Source: a virus
Reading direction: 5' to 3' (one strand)
DNA length: 32,612 nt
IMG/VR virus record: IMGVR_UViG_3300005563_000073
Location: 1-32,612 of that record
Under the pieces are notes generated by a model. The model ran no database searches, was not told the origin of the DNA, and saw only the letters and a list, made by a program, of their open reading frames with translations. Both the position numbers and the translations under genes were made by a program. This document shows, in pieces, positions 28,865 to 32,612 of this stretch (position 1 is its first letter; each line of letters begins with the position of its first letter).

Positions 28865-29604
28865 TCGCTGGAGCGGGCGCCGGTCCCGAACGCCGAGTCG
28901 TCGCCAGCCGACGGGCTGGAGGCGTCGTCGCCGGCGACGGCGCCGGGTGCCGACGGGTCGCCCGACTGGGCCGGGTTGGCCTGGCCGTTCTCCGCGGGGG
29001 TGTTCACGCTGTCGTCGCCGCCGACGGAGGTGGCGGGAGCGTCGGAGCCGGGCTGCTCCGGGTCCTGCTGGACCGGGACGCCCGGGTCGACCGGGGTGCC
29101 CGGGTCGAGCGGCCCGCCGGGGGCGGCCGGGCTGGTCGGGTCGGCGACCGTGCTGCCCGGTGCGGGCGGCACCACGCCGGCAGCGTCGGACGGGTTCGCC
29201 GGCTTCGCCGCCTCGACGGCCTCGCGCAGGCCGGCGATGACCTGGGCCAGGCGCGTGTGTCCGTCGACGAGCTCCTGGTGGTCGGCGGCCGCCGCCGGGT
29301 CGACCGGGTTGCCGGCCGCCTCCAGCTGGGCGATGCGGTCGCCCTGCTGCTTGATCAGCGTCTCCTGGCCGGCGAGCGCGGACTCGGCCTCCTGGACGAT
29401 GCCCTCCAGCTGCGCGAGGTCGTCGGTGATGATCCCCATGACTTTCTCCATCCATTCCTGGTGCCGGGCTGCCTGGCGGCGGATCTCGGCGACATCGGTT
29501 TCGAGGCGGGACAGCCGGTGGCGGTCCTGCTGGTTCTGTTCCGCGACCCACTGCGTGAACTTGCCGAGCTGGTCGTAGAACTCGGCCCGGTCGACGTGCG
29601 ACAT
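28861..29604 (-). CDS. Coiled-coil protein with disordered Pro/Ala/Gly/Asp-rich tail
   Basis: A 247-residue protein of unknown function, ATG start with GAGGAG five bases upstream, directly after the portal stop. Residues about 1-135 are predicted helical with heptad-like Leu/Ile spacing (RLSRLETDVAEIRRQA; DRIAQLEAAG). Residues about 140-247 are low-complexity, acidic and proline-rich. The layout, helical bundle plus flexible tail next to the portal, would suit a portal-associated, internal-head or scaffold-like component. No catalytic motif is visible. Confidence 0.8.
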   Translation of the reverse strand: MSHVDRAEFYDQLGKFTQWVAEQNQQDRHRLSRLETDVAEIRRQAARHQEWMEKVMGIITDDLAQLEGIVQEAESALAGQETLIKQQGDRIAQLEAAGNPVDPAAAADHQELVDGHTRLAQVIAGLREAVEAAKPANPSDAAGVVPPAPGSTVADPTSPAAPGGPLDPGTPVDPGVPVQQDPEQPGSDAPATSVGGDDSVNTPAENGQANPAQSGDPSAPGAVAGDDASSPSAGDDSAFGTGARSSE

Positions 29605-29613
29605 GTCGGCTCC

Positions 29614-31170
29614 TCAGCTCGCCGTGGCGAGCAGTCGCTGGTAGTGCTCGGCCACGCGGGCACGCCACGCGACCGCCTCGGTAGGGGGCTCTTTGTCGGT
29701 GTCGGGTGTGCCCGCCGCAGGGCTGGGAGGGGCCCCCTGCGGCGGGCCGGCGGGCGGTTCCTGGCCGGGCGCGCCGGGCATGTGGATGACCGGCGCGGCG
29801 GCGGCCCGCTTCGTGGCGAGCTCGGCCTGCGCGTCGACCCCCTTGGCCTTGATGGCGTCGACCGCGGCCGTGGAGTAGCTCTGCAGGTCGTCCCAGGTGA
29901 TGATTTCCTTGCTGGTGACCAGCACGTGGACATCGCCCTCGGGGCCGATGGTGGGCTCGCCGATGTCGGTCAGGTAGTTGTTCAGCGTCCAGGAGCCGTT
30001 GCGGATCCGCTCGTCGCGGATGTCCTCGACGATCTTGTCGTCGCGCCAGTCGACGGCGACGAACTCCAGCACCCAGTCGGTGATGCCGTAGGACTCCTGC
30101 GTGATGTGGAAGTTCAGCTTCTCCAGCACGATGCTGGCGATCGGCCCGCAGGTGTTCACGCGGAACGTCTTGTCCTGGTCGGTGCCGGTGCCGCCGCCCA
30201 AGTTGCCCGACTCGATGATCCCGACCTTGCTGGGCGGGACGCCGGCCACGGACAGGATCTCGTCGCGGGCCTCGCGCTTGACCTCGGCGTACTCGATGAG
30301 CTTCCCGACCTGCAGCTCCGTGAGGCTGTTCAGGCCGCGCGTGGTGATCGGGTTGCCGATGTTGGCCGACCCGAGGTTGCGCACCTGGTACTGGGAGCGG
30401 AAGTCGCGGACGTCGGAGGGCTGGACCTCGAGCGGGAAGTCGAGGTGGATCTTCGGCGGGTCACCCTTCTTCATCGTCTCCTTGACGACGGCGGCCGCGA
30501 ACAGCCACGTCGTCACCGGCAGCAGCGCCTTCTGCCCGATGCCCATGCCGTAGAGCGAGCCCTTCGGCGAGTCCATCGAGATGTGGATGACCTCGTGCGG
30601 CTCGAAGTGCCTCTCCCGCGTGTCGACCACCTGGTCGTAGCCGAGCACGTCGCCGTGCTCGTCGGCGTCGACGGTCATCGTGGCGGGGTCGAGCGCGTAC
30701 AGGGCGACGATCCGGCCGAGCAGCCACACGCACTCGATGAAGGCGTCGCCGTAGATGCCGAGGTCGGTCACGGTGCCGCGGATCAGCTGGATGATGTCCT
30801 GGTAGGGGTTGCAGAAGTTGAGCAGCGCCTGCAGCTCCTGCACCGCGGGCGGCGGCTTGTCGGGGGTCACCGATTCGTCGGCGAGCGGCCCCGGCACGAT
30901 CTGCAGTCCGCCAGCGGTGACCGTGCGGGCGATCGCGTCGATCGGGGCCGACAGCCACGGGCAACCGACGTAGCCGTTGTAGAGCGACTGCATGAACGCC
31001 GCCCGGCCGTCGGGGTAGTCGCCGCCGGGGTTGCGCTTGTTCGCCCCGCCCATCGGGACGTCGCTGTCGTAGCCGGCGCGGGAGATGCCAGTGGGGGCGC
31101 TGACGGTGCCAGGGCGCACCGCGACCTCGGCGACGCCGGGCCGGGCGAGCACGCCGCCCTCGGTGAGCAT
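29614..31170 (-). CDS. Portal protein (HK97-like)
   Basis: Forms the dodecameric ring at the head vertex through which DNA is packaged and to which the tail is joined. At 518 aa it has typical portal length. Supporting stretches are LIRGTVTDLGIYGDAFIE, VIHISMDSPKGSLYGMG and SVAGVPPSKVGIIESG, all characteristic of the HK97/SPP1 portal superfamily. The stem and clip region is followed by a Pro/Ala/Gly-rich C-terminal tail from about residue 460. The ATG overlaps the upstream stop. Its location directly after the terminase genes and before the head genes agrees with the call. Confidence 0.93.
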   Translation of the reverse strand: MLTEGGVLARPGVAEVAVRPGTVSAPTGISRAGYDSDVPMGGANKRNPGGDYPDGRAAFMQSLYNGYVGCPWLSAPIDAIARTVTAGGLQIVPGPLADESVTPDKPPPAVQELQALLNFCNPYQDIIQLIRGTVTDLGIYGDAFIECVWLLGRIVALYALDPATMTVDADEHGDVLGYDQVVDTRERHFEPHEVIHISMDSPKGSLYGMGIGQKALLPVTTWLFAAAVVKETMKKGDPPKIHLDFPLEVQPSDVRDFRSQYQVRNLGSANIGNPITTRGLNSLTELQVGKLIEYAEVKREARDEILSVAGVPPSKVGIIESGNLGGGTGTDQDKTFRVNTCGPIASIVLEKLNFHITQESYGITDWVLEFVAVDWRDDKIVEDIRDERIRNGSWTLNNYLTDIGEPTIGPEGDVHVLVTSKEIITWDDLQSYSTAAVDAIKAKGVDAQAELATKRAAAAPVIHMPGAPGQEPPAGPPQGAPPSPAAGTPDTDKEPPTEAVAWRARVAEHYQRLLATAS

Positions 31171-31538
31171 CAGGCGCTCCCGGGCTGGTCAGCGGCGACG
31201 CGCTGCACGTAGGCGACGCGGCCGCGGTCCTGATACAGCTCGCCGGGGACCGCGGAGACGGTCCCGTCACCGCGGCGGTGCACGTCGGCGAGCACGAGGG
31301 TGCGCTCGTCGGCGTCGATGAGCAGGCCGTCGTAGACGGTGCCGTCGATCAGGAACACCAGCAGCCGCGACTTCACCAGTCCGCCGATGACGCGGTCGAG
31401 GTCGGCGGGCGGGCGGGCGGCGAGCTCGGCGGCGAGGCGCTGCGCCTGCTCGGCGTGCTCGGCGGCGATCTGGCGGGCACGCAGGGCGTCGCGGCGGGCG
31501 GCGGCGAGCTGGGCTTCGGTCGGTCGGTTGGAGAACAC
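31170..31538 (-). CDS. Small coiled-coil protein with a beta-barrel-like C-terminus, between terminase and portal
   Basis: A 122-residue protein of unknown function. The GTG start is preceded by AGAAGGGGG. Residues about 7-45 form an Ala/Arg/Glu-rich helix likely to be a coiled coil. Residues about 50-110 read as a small beta-rich unit (LVFLIDGTVYDGLLIDA, then AYVQRVAA), resembling an SH3- or Sm-like fold, but this is only pattern reading. Its TGA overlaps the portal ATG (TGATG), so the two are probably translationally coupled. Position suggests a packaging or portal-assembly accessory. I recognise no named family. Confidence 0.75.
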   Translation of the reverse strand: MFSNRPTEAQLAAARRDALRARQIAAEHAEQAQRLAAELAARPPADLDRVIGGLVKSRLLVFLIDGTVYDGLLIDADERTLVLADVHRRGDGTVSAVPGELYQDRGRVAYVQRVAADQPGSA

Positions 31539-31586
31539 GGGGTCCGCGCCCCCTTCTCGTTCGTGGGGGCAGAGGGGGCGGGCCGG

Positions 31587-32612
31587 CTACACCTGCGACC
31601 AGGGCGACTCGACGCGCGCCGGCTGGGCGGCGTGATCGACCCAGGGCGACGCGGCGGCCACCCCAGGGGTGACGCCGGGCTCGGGGATGTACCCGGGGAT
31701 GGAGAGGTCTTCGGGGCGGAACCCGAGGCCGCCGTGGTCGACGAGTTCGCCGCGGTCGTCGTCGTCGTCGAAGATGACGCTCGGGGCCGTCCCGATGGCC
31801 ATCAGGGCGTACCGCGCCGAGTCGTAGTGGTGGTCGGCCGCGTTGGTGTCGACGTCCTCCGGTTTACGGGGGTCGCGCGGCAGGTTCTCCATCGTGGTGA
31901 GCAGCTCTGGGCAGCCCGTCTCGACGACGTGCACGTTCGGGCACAGCTCGAACCCGAGGTCGCGGTGGTAGGCGCAGGCCGGGGCCGGCGCGAGGTACTG
32001 GTGCACGCGCTGCTTGCCGCCAAACCGATCATTGTCGGCCTTCCGTAGCGGGGTGCCCTCCAGCGCGAACTGGCTGGCGGGCGGGAGCGCCGAGCCGGCC
32101 TTGCCCCACATCGCCGGGTCGGCGGCGCGGGTCGCGACCACGTGGTCGCCCTCCAGGGCGCGGACCTTGCGGGCCTGCTCCCGCTCGGGGGTCTGCCGCA
32201 TCGACAGCTCGGCGTAGAACCACACGCGGCCGTCGCTGTCGCGGGCGGCGAGCAGGTACACCGAGGGGGCGGTCCAGCCGTAGTCGAGGCCGCCGTAGCG
32301 GATCCACGAGGCGGGCACGTCGAACGCGGGCACGGCCAGGCCGCCGACGCGCTGGCCGGTGGCGGTGTCGGTGTAGGCGTCGCGGCGCCAGTCGGGGAAC
32401 GCCTGATCGGGCATCACCGACCAGTCGCCGTCCATGATGCGGCGGCGCAGCTCGGGGTCGTCGATGCCTTCGAGCACCTTCTCGTACGACCCGACGAACG
32501 GGTTGTCCGAGATCTTCGCGGGGATGAAGATGCGGCGCCGGCCGGCCTTGTCGATCAGTTCGAGCTTGCCGTAGTCGGTGGCGTCGACGTAGCCCTTCTT
32601 CACCACGCCGTG
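31587..32612 (-). CDS. terL: Terminase large subunit, C-terminal part (5' end outside window)
   Basis: This is the DNA-packaging motor subunit that cuts concatemeric DNA and drives it into the prohead through the portal. The frame is open to the window edge, so the start and the whole ATPase domain are missing. What remains is the end of the ATPase/linker (PELRRRIMDGDW) and an RNase H-like nuclease domain: the first acidic residue lies in GGLDYGW and a late Asp in DHHYDSARYAL, the usual positions in this family. The tail is acidic and proline-rich. It ends in TAG, which matters for the UAG inside the tape measure because it shows UAG works as a normal stop in this genome. It is followed by a small gene and the portal, the usual packaging order. 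Confidence 0.9.
   Translation of the reverse strand, partial: HGVVKKGYVDATDYGKLELIDKAGRRRIFIPAKISDNPFVGSYEKVLEGIDDPELRRRIMDGDWSVMPDQAFPDWRRDAYTDTATGQRVGGLAVPAFDVPASWIRYGGLDYGWTAPSVYLLAARDSDGRVWFYAELSMRQTPEREQARKVRALEGDHVVATRAADPAMWGKAGSALPPASQFALEGTPLRKADNDRFGGKQRVHQYLAPAPACAYHRDLGFELCPNVHVVETGCPELLTTMENLPRDPRKPEDVDTNAADHHYDSARYALMAIGTAPSVIFDDDDDRGELVDHGGLGFRPEDLSIPGYIPEPGVTPGVAAASPWVDHAAQPARVESPWSQV

Noticed and set aside
1-32612. tRNA genes, attachment sites, integrase, origin of replication, insertion sequences
   Set aside because: I looked for these and saw nothing supportable; the window is almost entirely coding for late genes.

Overview
The window is the late structural and lysis region of a tailed phage or prophage with a contractile tail (myovirus type). 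It is very GC-rich, uses many GTG starts and one TTG start, and all of the roughly 40 genes I accept lie on the minus strand, packed with ATGA, GTGA or TGATG overlaps. GC content, codon use, a class E/F-like sortase and the peptidoglycan-directed enzymes point to a high-GC actinobacterial host. I cannot name the genus. No integrase, repressor, tRNA, attachment site or replication gene is visible, so phage versus prophage cannot be settled here.

Transcription runs from the right end to the left. Head and packaging (32612-23377): truncated large terminase, a small coiled-coil/beta protein, portal, a coiled-coil protein, a tiny basic ORF, a membrane-anchored protein, a 2H-phosphoesterase/MuF-like fusion, a protease-scaffold fusion with possible internal starts, a major capsid protein with an inserted Ig/FN3-like domain, and a small AAADK-repeat protein. 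Connector and tail (23343-14281): gp6-like connector, Mu gpG-like completion protein, tail terminator candidate, sheath, tube, tail-assembly chaperones joined by a -1 frameshift site, and a tape measure interrupted by an in-frame UAG. Baseplate and fibre (14259-5781): LysM protein, hub, spike/collar protein, Zn-finger-like protein, gp25, gpJ, gpI-like composite, and tail fibre.

The most unusual part is 5743-1563: three small membrane proteins, an exported Pro/Thr-rich protein ending in a PDTG motif, a sortase, an Amidase_2 endolysin and a two-helix holin-like protein, in one run. This looks like a lysis cassette merged with a cell-surface anchoring module. Leftward of it are small structural or unknown proteins (1566-1), including a very short membrane peptide and a gene cut by the window edge.

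Several GC-rich hairpins sit between genes (both sides of the capsid gene, between sheath and tube, upstream of the membrane protein near 28.7 kb, and near 1.15 and 0.75 kb). They may set transcript levels for the abundant virion proteins. No stretch over 300 bases lacks a gene; the largest gap is 25143-25278.
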